Positions 1-9,312 of a DNA stretch of 64,000 nt are shown piece after piece (positions within the stretch are counted from its first letter, which is position 1; the number at the start of each line of letters is the position of its first letter). This DNA comes from Tetranychus cinnabarinus (lineage: Eukaryota; Arthropoda; Arachnida; Trombidiformes; Tetranychidae). The stretch covers positions 4,154,001 through 4,218,000 of the forward strand of contig WHVY01000006.1 in NCBI GenBank assembly GCA_022266195.1. The letters run 5' to 3'. Position numbers and translations under genes: made by a program. The notes beneath the pieces are model-generated. The model was not told where the DNA came from, ran no database searches, and saw only the letters and a list, made by a program, of their open reading frames with translations.

Positions 1-112
1 TGAACGACCATCTTACTCTGAGTTCTGTGTTTAATGGTCACTGTGTAATGATGGGCGATTTTCGATTTCTATTGTAAACAAAACATAGCTTATAAGGTAA
101 GAACCAAATTCG
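1..112 (+). pseudogene. 3' end and downstream flank of a gustatory receptor copy
   Basis: The window opens with TGA followed by the same downstream sequence that follows the stop codon of every GR copy here, for example after 18990 and 24703 (the block containing GTGATGGGCGATTTTCG, then TTGTAAACAAAACA). Positions 1-3 are therefore very probably the stop codon of a GR gene whose body lies upstream of the window. Whether that copy is intact cannot be seen. The flank is interrupted at about 113 by the inverted-repeat element. Confidence 0.6.
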
Positions 113-710
113 GCTATTCTGCATATTACGAACCCCGTTTGATTTTGATGAAACTTGGTGTACATACTTATTTTGTCATGAGATTTCGATTTATGAAGTC
201 TCTACTTGCGGAAATGCTTACTTCCGGAGATACCGGAAGTGGCTCATATCTCAGGACTGGGTATGTTTGCTTTGACATAGATCATATATTTGAATAGTTC
301 ACGTAGAGTTCTACACACATATAAAATTTTATGCAAATCGGCGCATGCGCAGAAAAAAAATTCGAGAAAAACGGCCAAAAATAAGGCATTTTAAGCAAAA
401 ATGGTCAGAATGAGGTAAATAGAGTCTAACTCAACCATAAGATAGGAAAATGTGATTGCCAAAAATGATTTGCATGCTTGCATCGTCCATACATCAGTTT
501 TGGGTCTCGCCGCGCAAGGAATTTGGCTGATTCATATTGCAAGAAATGGAAAACCTAGAAAAAAGGCAAAAAAATGTAGATTGAACATCGAAGCTCACGT
601 AGAGACACGCAGCACGCCATAAAGTGCTGTGATTACAGACACAACGAATAGAATCCATGCTGTACTACTATACAAGCAAACTGCGTTTGCAGCTATGTAG
701 CAGGTCAGTA

Positions 711-812
711 GGGTCTGGGAAAGCCCCACCCCCACCCCCTGCCCTAGGATACATCGGCGCGGAGCGCCGATGTATCCTGGGCAGGGGGTGGGGGTGGGGC
801 TTTCCCAGACCC
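711..812. repeat. 49-bp GC-rich inverted repeat (hairpin), 3-nt loop
   Basis: The left arm 711-760 and right arm 764-812 are reverse complements over 49 bp with only a single bulged base, separated by the 3-nt spacer GGA. The arms contain runs such as CCCCACCCCCACCCCC, so each strand carries a G-rich tract as well as a long stem. The GC content is far above the AT-rich surroundings. Such a near-perfect palindrome is either very young or actively maintained. Open frames across it on both strands are mirror translations of the palindrome and not genes. Confidence 0.9.
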
Positions 813-844
813 GCTCGGCTGCTTCGCAGCCTCGCAAGTGGCCC

Positions 845-1190
845 CCACTCGTGTTAGTCCATCTAACATATTAAAATTACCACACCCTACTTATCTTACT
901 GTGATACCTCACCATACCAAGCACTACTACCTAAGCACTAAGTACATCAACCTACCATACCCTACGATGTCCTGCCTCGTCATGCGCTTACCTACCTGAC
1001 CAACGTATCCTGCCTTACTGTACTCAAGCTTACCATTGCATACTATGCCTTACCGTATGATACCTACTCTACTCTAACTCTCTACTCTTACCTACCCTAC
1101 TCTAACCTACGCTACTCTAACCCATCCTACTCTAACCTGCCCTAACTTAACTACGCTAAATTAATCTTATATCCCTTACTCTACATTAGC
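845..1190. repeat. Degenerate CTAC/CTAAC-rich low-complexity tract
   Basis: This stretch is dominated by imperfect 4-6 nt units built from CTAC, CCTAC and TCTAAC. It lies inside the TIR element between the hairpin and the right arm. The units are irregular in length and sequence, so it reads as a decayed microsatellite. It is not a clean telomeric TTAGG array. Confidence 0.6.
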
Positions 1191-1516
1191 CGGGCCATCC
1201 CTAGCATATCATGAATTTTAACATGCAATTCTATGGAAAATTTTTACATTTTTCAGGGGTATGCAACCTAATTTCCTAATTCTAACTTAGCTGTTGGCAA
1301 TATTCATGATCAGATATCCCGCAAAAGTCACACTTACTAACAACATGATGTGTATTCCGCAAGTAGAGACTTCATAAATCGAAATCGTATGACAAAATAA
1401 GTATGTACACCAAGTTTCATCAAAATCAAACGGGGTTCGTAATATGCAGTCTTACCCCAAATTCGTAGAGATTGAGAAAGCATAATAACTAATCTTTTGT
1501 CAGTTTATTTTTTTCA

Positions 1517-2479
1517 GTCTACTCAGCAGCAGGTGATGTTTATATTTTTCTTGTGGTTAGAGTTGGGCGATATTATCGAAATCGATGATATATATCGATA
1601 TTTTTACAAAAAATATCATCGATAAACTGAAAAAAATATCGATATGATTTAAGACATTTAAAAGATGCTAATTAGCTAAATTTTTGTGTAAATTTCGGAA
1701 AATTTTTGAATGTCCATAACATTGCATTTTTATATCTCTGCATTCGCTCAAGAAAAGGCTCTTTTCAATGCAAAAGATATAATCTAAGACATTGAAAAGC
1801 TCATCTAATGACAACTTTAAAGTCTTTTCAGAGTTCATTATGAGATTATTCATTCAGTAATTGTTTTTTGTTTCGTTTTCATAAAATATCGATAATATCG
1901 ATAATATCAATATCGCAAAATTTCATATCGATATTTACGATGATATTATTTTTCAATATCGCCCATCTCTACTTGTGGTTATTGTAAGGATTTACAGTGA
2001 TCTTTTAGCAAATTTAATCGAAATAATCGGGGTTTTTATCATACCGCTTCTTGGTTTCTTTGGTCTTGTTTTCGGCAATTTATAATAATCACAGAGGTAA
2101 TCAATAATCACTTGTATTTTGATTCGTATTGATTTTGCTTGTATTTCTGTTATTAGCTCGATAAGTTAACGATTAGACTGCACCAACTTACCTTGAAGAG
2201 TAAACTCTCAAGGAGTACGATAAGCAAGGTAAGCAGTGTAATTCAATAAGATCTAAAGATGAGTGATATCATGATTTGGGGTTTTCAGGTTTAGAAGATC
2301 ATGTATCGGGTCGATGTACTGTACAATGTTGTCAAAATTGGAGACTTTCTGACTCTCGAGAAAACCTTTTTCATGTTGATACGATTTCATTCAATTTTAA
2401 ATTTTTTTGATTGCAGTTCATCTTGGAAAATATATCAAATTTAATGCTGTTCACGGCCAACATTTGACCTATGATTGAA
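1517..2479 (+). pseudogene. GR pseudogene, 5'-truncated, split by a hAT MITE
   Basis: Reading starts inside the receptor at the segment matching VYS..GDVYIFL of the intact copies, breaks at 1557, and resumes after the MITE at 1980 with IVRIYSDLLANL and on to the end of exon 1. Near 2085 extra bases relative to the intact copies create TAA codons before the splice donor. Exon 2 (about 2157-2230) is diverged, and exon 3 (about 2288) has an in-frame TAG. The donor after exon 3 has lost its GT. Exon 4 (about 2416) has an early TGA. Most of exon 1 is missing. It resembles the 25256 receptor most closely, including its downstream flank. Confidence 0.85.
1558..1971. mobile_element. hAT-type MITE, 414 bp, with 8-bp TSD
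   Basis: The element begins TAGAGTTGGGCGATATT and ends with the inverted counterpart (AATATCGCCCATCTCTA). It is flanked by perfect copies of CTTGTGGT (1550-1557 and 1972-1979). Removing it restores a continuous GR reading frame across the junction, which proves it is an insertion. The TAGAG..GGGCGATAT terminus and 8-bp duplication are typical of hAT elements. Subterminal regions are rich in ATCGATAT repeats. No coding capacity is evident. Confidence 0.9.
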
Positions 2480-3140
2480 CAGTAAATCTCGCTCATCGAT
2501 TGAGTTCGTTAATCGCAATGCGTAAAAGTTAAATCTTGTTTGCTTTAAGATCTTGTATTAAACAATTATTTATTCAAAATAAAATAACAAAACCTTGCAT
2601 CTTTCATTGGTCAATTTGCGTAAATTGATGTCTATTTCAGTGCAAAGTGATTTGCATACTAAATATTAATAATACATTGCTTTGATTAGGTCGAAGGCAT
2701 TAATGAAGTTTCTAAGAAATACATATTATACATATTACATATTAGAGCGATCCATTGATGATTATCCTGACATAGTTGAATTAACTTGAGAAGACCTAAA
2801 ATTTTTAAATTACTCTTCAGGCCATGCTGTTTGATCAGGCGAAATGTTCGATTAATTCTAATTGATTTGATTAAGTTGGGCGCAAAAAAATTTAAACGAA
2901 GAAATTTTTTGAGTTATAGATAATTACAGTTTCCGACCATTCGCTAGAGCTAAAGACTAGACCAGAATCCAGCCGAAGAAGCAAACCTTTTCCCCTGGTC
3001 AAACACGGCCTGGAGAGTAACTTAAAAAAGTTTTTTCCCATCGCAAGTTAATTCAACTTTGCTAGGGCAAAAATCTAAGGAACCACTGAATTTACAGAAA
3101 AAGGATAGTCAGTCTGTTGATATGTAAGGTTGGCCCTATC
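2480..3140. other. Spacer, partly GR downstream flank
   Basis: The first 200 bases are a diverged copy of the flank that follows the 25256-26801 receptor (compare 26800-26950), consistent with the pseudogene just upstream. I see no gene or repeat in the remainder. Confidence 0.5.
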
Positions 3141-3701
3141 GTTTGCGCTACGTCTCATTAAAATCCCCAGGTACAGTTGGCGCAGTTCCCTTGTCAGATA
3201 AAGGTTCGCTTTCTTTCCCACAACATGGGCACCTCAAGCAATCTTTTTGATATATTGGCCTGTCGAAAAAATATCCATCCTTTTACAGTTGTCAGCACAG
3301 CGATGTTCTATATATTCCATTAAAAGTTGAGTGGATACACCCCAGCATTGAAATTTGAGACAGTCAGGTTGTTTCTCATTTTCTTGCTCATTCGATTGTG
3401 TATACCTTACTGATTTGGTCTCTCAGCTGTTTTTTTATTGAAAATTTAAACATTTTACAAGTTCCCGATAAACATTGGCATTTGTGGTTTGTTAATTGTA
3501 GGAAAGGAAACCTGCTCCTTATTTTGAATCATGAGTTTCAGCTGCTCTTTATCAAAAAAGCTAAAAGAAAAGCCCACAGAACGAGCGGAAATCTCCTGGA
3601 AAGAGAGAGAAAGCAAAGGTGAAAAGAAAGATAATTGCTCGAAAAAAGATGAAACTTACGTTTATTTCCACGACATCTTCCTGATTCTGGGTTAAATCCA
3701 T
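3140..3701 (-). pseudogene. Possible RNA polymerase largest-subunit N-terminal fragment
   Basis: On the minus strand an ATG at 3701 opens a 14-codon exon (3660-3701) ending in a GTAAG donor. An acceptor CTCTTTCCAG precedes a second exon from 3595 in the same phase. The joined reading includes VGFSFSFFDKEQLKLM and later VSFPTINKP, which loosely recalls the opening of RNA polymerase I largest subunits (SFGxYSxEExxKLSV, then a P-rich turn). Stops then appear near 3465. Cysteine-rich pieces follow at about 3190-3370 (for example RCPCCGKESEPL) with a frame change. If it is a gene it is broken; the family assignment is tentative. Confidence 0.3.
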
Positions 3702-4435
3702 TGAAGTATTCATTTGTGTAGTTACAACTAATAAGTTGATTTACAACAAAACTTAAAGTTTACTTAAGTGAGAGTTGATGTAATTAGTGAAGTTTTGTGA
3801 AAGTACACTTAGAATGAAGCTTCGACATCTGTGGAACGATTGAGTTTTCGCCTATTGATTAATTGACAAATGAATTAACGGGTATTTTGTCAATAAATTT
3901 GTCGCACATGAATTGCTTCTTTACCGTTTGAAACACTTGTGTTTTTATTATTGTTTAATTTAACTTGTGATCACATTGGAAATATTGAGTTGATTGAACA
4001 CATATCTATTGTGATTAAAATTCGAGATTTTCATGATATCTCTATTCTAGTGATATTTGTCATTCAGTTGTCAAGAATTATAGTAGATTTTAGTAGTATC
4101 TATCGAATGCATGTATTCTAGTTCATTTCTGATGACTTTGGAGTAAATGATTGGGTGAACAAAATTTCCACCGATAATTTCGGGTCTGAATTCATTATTC
4201 ATGATAGAATTAAGTTGAATACTTTTCTTCTTACAAATTTGATCAAGCAATATAAATGAATCAATTCGATTTTTACATCATCTTCCGGTCAAATAAGCTC
4301 GTTATTGATAATGAGCCATTTTCCATTTTTCATTTTATTTCCATGATAAAGATGTTTATCAAATTGTAATCATTAATCATGATAGATTTCGATAGTATCT
4401 ATCCTATGAATGTATGTTTGAGCATATCTAACCAG
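3702..4435. other. AT-rich spacer
   Basis: I see no gene here. A short motif around 4085-4120 (TAGTATCTATCGAATGCATG) recurs in diverged form at about 4385-4415 and 4572-4590, and so links this stretch to the imperfect repeat that follows. Confidence 0.4.
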
Positions 4436-4712
4436 TTTGATCGGAAGAATAAGGTTTGAAAGTTAAACATCCCCCTAGAAATAAAAAAAACATCGTCAAG
4501 AACAAAGAGAAACATCGCCCAAAAACAAAGAGAAACATCATCCTAAAAGATCGATCTGTGAAAAAACTATCAGTGTCTATCGAATGCTTACATTTTTAAG
4601 AATATGTAATCAATTTGGTTGAAAGAATAAGTTTCAGAGTTAAACATTCCCCGAGAAGTAAGGAAAATATCCCACTGAGAACAAAGAGAAACATCCCCCG
4701 AGAACTTGTTTG
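4372..4712. repeat. Imperfect tandem repeat of about 180 bp
   Basis: Two diverged units (about 4385-4560 and 4570-4712) share the order TCTATC..ATGAATGT / CGAATGCT, then GAATAAG.TT, AGTTAAACAT.CCCC and several short AACAAAGAGAAACATC units. The short unit itself recurs at about 4500, 4523 and 4680. No reading frame is maintained. It looks like noncoding satellite-like DNA. Confidence 0.55.
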
Positions 4713-4809
4713 CTTGAAATAAGGTTGATAATTATTGTATAGTTATCAATTTTTAATTCAAATGTGTATTAAATTTTAATACATAGAAAAATCATTCTGT
4801 TCGTACATA

Positions 4810-5315
4810 AACAGGCGCCAGTGTACATGGTTTGTCTAAATCTGGCTCTTTTCTCCTTTCGGAAGGTACAAGATACTGGTCTCGCTTTATCTCCATTCAT
4901 ATGGCGAAGACAATGGTCACGTCATCCTGGTGTGAACTTCCAGTGACAATATGGACAGGCATAAACTTTTTTATCTTTATTTTGCTTCTTTCCTTCCGCT
5001 AGCCGTAGCCAGCTTGTTGATGGTGTAAATTTCTAGATCACGAGGCTTGATTGGTAATTCACTTTCCTCATCACCCATCTAATAACACCGATTTTTGCGA
5101 TACCACTTTGCCTCTAGAGCAAAATATTGTTCACCATCAATTTTTGAAATGAGGCCAGCTTTCACTTCGTATTGTATCTCGTCGTATTTGACAAGTGATG
5201 GAGTGGGCTTTGTAACTTGCTGTTTGGTTCTTTCCTGGAAAAAATAACGAAATATATTGCAGTTAACATGCACTAGATATGACATATAAACAGTATAATC
5301 TACCGCACGAGGCAT
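4810..5315 (-). pseudogene. Degenerate gene with C2H2 zinc-finger-like segment
   Basis: On the minus strand an ATG at 5315 gives MPRA and a GTAGAT donor. An acceptor TTTTTTCCAG near 5237 leads to a frame with KYDEIQYEVKAGLIS and FALEAKWYRK. An in-frame TAG follows at 5079-5081, and the frame then stays open through MGDEESELPIKPRDLEIY to TAA at 4977. One base out of frame, the sequence continues DKKVYACPYCHWKFTPG, another stop, then RDHCLRHMNGDKARP. This resembles a C2H2 finger (CxxC ... H, HxNGxKxRP) with a damaged middle. I read it as a once-coding gene with at least two stops and one frameshift. The upstream half is not recognised. Confidence 0.45.
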
Positions 5316-5736
5316 CGCAAATATAGTTGTAAAACTGGAAATTAAAATGTAGAATTCAATTATGAAATAGACAATTTAAAAATACAAGTTTAACTTATAC
5401 TTTAGACTTTGTTTCCGTCAACAACATATGATCTTATGTTGCTATGCAACGGAAAAGTTGCCTGATATGCACTAAAGCACGAGAAATTCAAGTGTGAAAA
5501 ACCGTTGAAAAATCAATGGGCCGTGAATTCAGTGGAGCATGAAATTAATCATGCATGATAGAGGTGGTGTTTTAGGCGTGATTTACGTTTCCGTTCTGGG
5601 CCTCAGCAGCTTATGTTTTGCTACTACTAACTTCTAACATGGCAATAACGATCAGCGTTAGCAGTAGTATGAAAAAGCCATTTCTGACTCAATCAAAAAC
5701 CGGTTTCGCGGAAAGTTAAATAACATAAAACTTGAT
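5316..5736. other. Spacer between two minus-strand genes
   Basis: I see no gene here. A short imperfect inverted repeat at about 5404-5460 (CAACATAT...ATGTTG, then TGCTATGCAACGG) is the only structure noticed. Confidence 0.4.
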
Positions 5737-6162
5737 TCAGATTGAATATTCTTTGCAAACTTGAACTTTATTTTCCAACTCACACCCGAGTGTCACCTTG
5801 GGTGTCAACATTAACTTTGTTGAAAATGATTGCTTGGTTGTGAATGATGTTTTAACAGAATTCAATTCCTCGTTTAATTGAATTATCAAAAAGTTGACTG
5901 TTGCCAACATATTCTCCATCACTTGAATTGTAGCATTTTGTTGCTCAATTCGATTCTTCATACTAACCAAAGAAGCATTCAAGCTTGAAATAACACTACA
6001 TCGCGCGTTGTTTTCAATAAGGAAGGCCTCCACATAGGTTTGAAGTGCTGATGGTAATTCCACCGGTGGCTCACTAACAACTGGTGGTTCACTCTCCATC
6101 GGAAAAAAAGTTATGGTTTCATCGCCAAACAGATCTTCTATTGTTAAAGATACTTGCAACAT
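5737..6162 (-). CDS. Orphan 141-aa protein with coiled-coil centre
   Basis: A single uninterrupted frame runs from ATG at 6162 to a stop at 5737. The N-terminal third is acidic and proline-rich (two EPPV repeats near residues 25-34). Residues about 55-110 form a heptad-like stretch of Leu, Ile, Val and Met with polar spacers (SLNASLVSMKNRIEQQ onward) and should be a coiled coil. I see no signal peptide or membrane segment. A consensus TATA box sits 92 bp upstream of the ATG with an initiator-like TCAGTT about 30 bp after it, so transcription is plausible. I do not recognise the family. It could be a mite-specific gene or a relic of a transposon-encoded accessory protein. Confidence 0.5.
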   Translation of the reverse strand: MLQVSLTIEDLFGDETITFFPMESEPPVVSEPPVELPSALQTYVEAFLIENNARCSVISSLNASLVSMKNRIEQQNATIQVMENMLATVNFLIIQLNEELNSVKTSFTTKQSFSTKLMLTPKVTLGCELENKVQVCKEYSI

Positions 6163-6253
6163 TATGAAGACTTGATGATAACAAGATGAGATGATGTACT
6201 ATTGCTGACTCGAAGATGAAAGTTAACTGATGACTTGCGACAATTTCAGCAAA

Positions 6254-6261
6254 CTTTTATA
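6254..6261 (-). promoter_or_regulatory. TATA box of the orphan 141-aa gene
   Basis: TATAAAAG on the minus strand lies 92-99 bp upstream of the ATG at 6162. An initiator-like TCAGTT occurs about 30 bp downstream, the usual spacing. Confidence 0.6.
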
Positions 6262-6262
6262 C

Positions 6263-7085
6263 CAATTCAGATCGTCTACCAATTGAATCTTCCTTATAAA
6301 AAATGCAGCAAGACACAGATAGCATAATTTCTCGTCAGAAATTGGAAATAAGATGATCATAATAAATTTTTGACATCATAATTTGACCTTATTCATTACG
6401 AACATATTAATCTTAACAAAGTTCAATGAAAAAATTCAACCTTCAATGCAACAAAGCAATGAAGTTTACCTAGGTTAACTAGATTAGATCTTGAACGAAC
6501 AAGTCCAATTCCCTACCTCCAGTAGGTAGGGAAAGGCCACAATTGGTTGTTTTTTTGCTGGGTCGACCATTTTTGAGGGAGACGAATTTCTCCCTCACTC
6601 CGCATAAAATGGCCGACTTTTCTTTGTTTTGGTCGCGATTCAGCCACCCGCGGAAGCCCTTGTGGATCAACTTTAGAATATTATTAACAGTGAAAATAGA
6701 TACAAATTTACGACAGTGATAATAGTTATTCTTTACCCAACCCAGTGAATTATATTTATACAAACTTTCCATCTTATTATGAGTGACATTATGGTTACGA
6801 CTAACAACTATATATATATCCAAATTTAACCCAGGAAAATTAGTTACTTTCATTTGACTAGAACTGGTGAAATATACATAGTCATACAATTATTTGGTGA
6901 ATTGTCTTTGACTAGACTAGTGAAGTATATACAATCTAAACATATGGTAAACATATCCTTTGGACTTATTTGGTGAAATTTACATCTCTAACTCAGTGTT
7001 ATTGCACCTAACTATTCCACTGTATGGTGGACTAGATACACGAATGTGTAGTCATCCCTTACCTTATTTGATATCTTTTATATTC
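6263..7085. other. Spacer with an unsupported minus-strand frame
   Basis: A 136-codon open frame (6479-6889, minus) has a basic, Cys-poor composition. No promoter, splice context or recognisable domain was found, so I do not call it a gene. The rest is AT-rich and shows nothing. Confidence 0.4.
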
Positions 7086-7089
7086 AAAA

Positions 7090-7410
7090 AAATTAAGTTG
7101 TAAACTAAACCTTCTTTCAAATGAATGAACTTAAAGCGGTTGAATTCAATATCATGCGAGTGATATGCAACTTGAGTCTCTGGAAGTTAAAGTGTAAATC
7201 ACGTAATGATCAATTATTCATCAACTAAACTGTCTTAAAAGCTTAATAGTCTTATATATTATATTGAATAAGTTCCAATACAGACAAATTGATTTTTATT
7301 GTTTCGTGTACATAAATATTCATTCTATTAGCATGAAATCGCGATTTGATGTTTGATTTACATATCAATATATTGATACCAGATAGAACTTTCGATGAAT
7401 TCAATTTAAT
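7090..7410 (-). repeat. Inverted copy of the GR leader region
   Basis: Read on the minus strand, this stretch contains the leader found upstream of the + strand GR genes. It has the AATTGATCATTACGTGATTT block (about 7194-7213), then CTTCCAGAGACTCAAGTTG, and further upstream the TGAAACAATAAAAATCAATT-like segment. It is oriented as if a minus-strand GR gene began to the left of 7090, but no receptor coding sequence survives there. Confidence 0.7.
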
Positions 7411-7532
7411 TTATATCTTTATTCAAAAATTGTGAAAAGTGTTGATCGAGTTAATATAAAAACTCTCAATGAAGTTAATCAAAATAAAAATGAGTAATTC
7501 ACTTATATAACCTAGCTGAACATACAGAATCG

Positions 7533-9312
7533 GTTAAAGTTGCAGCAAATTTTATCTGATTCGTAAGCAAACCCTGATTCACATGAGTTTGACGCAAAAG
7601 TTCGCGACTTAGTTAGGTTAAATTAAACTGATAGATTGGATCATCGCATTGACTTCTTTGGCCAATCTATTGAGACTTGTTATCCTCATTTTCAATGCTG
7701 ATGAACCTATTGCCATTTATTTTGGCGATTTTTTGTTTCGAAGTAAAGATCGTTTACCTTGTCTAGCATTATGTACAATGGTTATTGTAATAATGGCAAC
7801 TAGCCGAGAATGGATCTTATACCTCAAATTACAAGTACTATCCATATGGAAGGATAACCGTGATGGTGCCAACCTGAATAAACTGTGTATGAATTGTGCA
7901 TTGTGATTTGTACATTTTCCTTGGAGTTATTGTAAGAATTTACAATGGGATTCTAGCAAATTCACTTGCGATTTTGTGAATCTGCGGCCTTTTGGCTATC
8001 GGAATCTCCTGTCTATTATTGGGAAATTTGATTGGAAAGGTAATGAATGAAACCAACATTTTATTCAATGCTGATTTTTTTTGCATTTATTAATATATTT
8101 CATTAGCTCATAACGATTAGACTGCATCAAATAACGATTATGCGTAAGTTTTCATTGAATACAATGAGCAAGGTAAAGTATAGTTTATTTATTGATGTAC
8201 GAATAGTTTCGGTATCTTATGGGGTTGGAAATATTAGGGTTATCAAAAGTTATGTCGTTTTTTCTCTGATTGTTTAGCTTCGATTTTAAATTAGCTCTGG
8301 TTATGCAATTAACTCAATAATTTCAGAGATACAAGAGCATCAGTATAAGTGCGTGTAAGCCATTTTATAGCTCGATCGGATTTACTTTTTTTATAATTAA
8401 TTAGCAAATCAATATATACTAGATTAAGAAGCAATTTAAAGATGCCAGAACTTATTGATATTTTTGTATAAATATTAAAATTAATAAAAATAATTAACAT
8501 CAATCGAACGCTTGAGGTTCATATAATCACTAAGCAAAATTTTAAACTTATCAGCATCATTACCAAATTATATTATTATATTTTAAGTAAAAATTTGCTT
8601 AACATTGAATTTCCATAGAAAGCTTTCTTTGAACATTTTTTTGCAATTTTAATCAAAACCCCATTGAAAAATCCCATGGAAAATGGTCAAAAAATTCATT
8701 TTTTTGAACTTCACATTTGTCTAATTAAATAATGGTAATGATTAGAAGTTTCAATTTTTGCTTAGTGAATATATGGACCTTAAGCTTTCGATTAATGTCA
8801 ATTTTTGATTTTACTTTTGATTTTTTCAAAAAACGACCAATAAGTTCTGGCACCTGTAACCTCTTCAACTAGTACACATTGCTTAACTAATTAAATGTAG
8901 TGATTTAACTCCGATCGAGTCAAAAAATGGCCCACATGCACATATGTGCCCTTGTGTCCCTGAGATTATTGCATCAATTAAATAATCAGAACTTATTCCA
9001 AATCGAACTCGCAGTCATTGATAAAAAAACGAAAGAACTTTTTGATACCCCTAATATCTCGGAAAGATGTATTACAAAGAATGGTTTGTCTTTGCTCAGG
9101 TCTTGGAGATCATGGATCGAGTTGCTGGACCCCACAACGGTGCCAAAGTAGGAGACTTTCTTACTATCGATAAAACCTTCTTCATATTGGTGAGATTTAA
9201 TGGCATGGTAATCGTTGTTTATTGAAATCTAAACTTTGCTTTCTTCTAGTTCATCCTGGAAAATATATCAACTTTAATGCTAATTACGGTCAACGTTAGA
9301 CCTCTTATTTGA
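7533..9312 (+). pseudogene. GR pseudogene with deletions and foldback insertion
   Basis: Exon 1 starts near the VKLQQILSD region without an ATG. It lacks the segment after KVRDLV (7615), and between 7890 and 7900 it loses the central third of the receptor. The conserved FRSKDRLPCLALC and REWILYL parts are intact, and the C-terminal part before the donor at 8040 is frameshifted. Exon 2 (about 8106-8172) lacks a few codons. Exon 3 (9100-9189) and exon 4 (9250-9312) are intact. A foldback element occupies intron 2. It is closest to the copy at 11299. Confidence 0.9.
8301..8988. mobile_element. Foldback (long inverted repeat) element, about 690 bp
   Basis: The left half (about 8305-8570) matches the reverse complement of the right half (about 8710-8988) along nearly its whole length. 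Matching pairs include CAGAGATACAAGAGCA with CAGGGACACAAGGGCA, GCCATTTTATAGCTCGATCGG with its partner at about 8913, and CACTAAGCAAAA with its partner at about 8758. Arms are imperfect, with an A/T-rich loop at 8580-8700. It sits within intron 2 of the GR pseudogene. The target duplication is not clear. No ORF is present. Confidence 0.75.

Larger units (their letters stand above)
104..1465. mobile_element. Non-autonomous TIR element with GC-rich hairpin core
   Basis: A block at about 116-217 is repeated in inverted orientation at about 1353-1453. The arms are nearly identical for about 95 bp. Both arms are flanked by CCAAATTCG (104-112 and 1457-1465), an 8-9 bp target-site duplication lying inside GR downstream sequence, so the insertion is about 1344 bp. 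No transposase ORF is present. The core holds a perfect-looking hairpin (711-812) and a CTAC-rich degenerate low-complexity tract (about 845-1190). Long TIRs with a 9-bp duplication are known for Mutator-like MITEs, and 8 bp would suit hAT; the family is not resolved here. Confidence 0.8.

Noticed and set aside
595..857. Open frames on both strands over the hairpin
   Set aside because: They are mirror translations of a palindrome with no start context or domain.
845..1190. CTAC-rich tract as a telomere-like array
   Set aside because: Units are irregular and do not follow the arthropod TTAGG repeat; the tract sits inside a transposable element.
5079..5315. DUSP-like domain in the minus-strand frame
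   Set aside because: The resemblance around FALEAKWYRK is short, and a zinc-finger-like continuation fits at least as well.
6479..6889. 136-codon minus-strand frame
   Set aside because: No promoter, conserved motif or splice support; composition similar to noncoding sequence.
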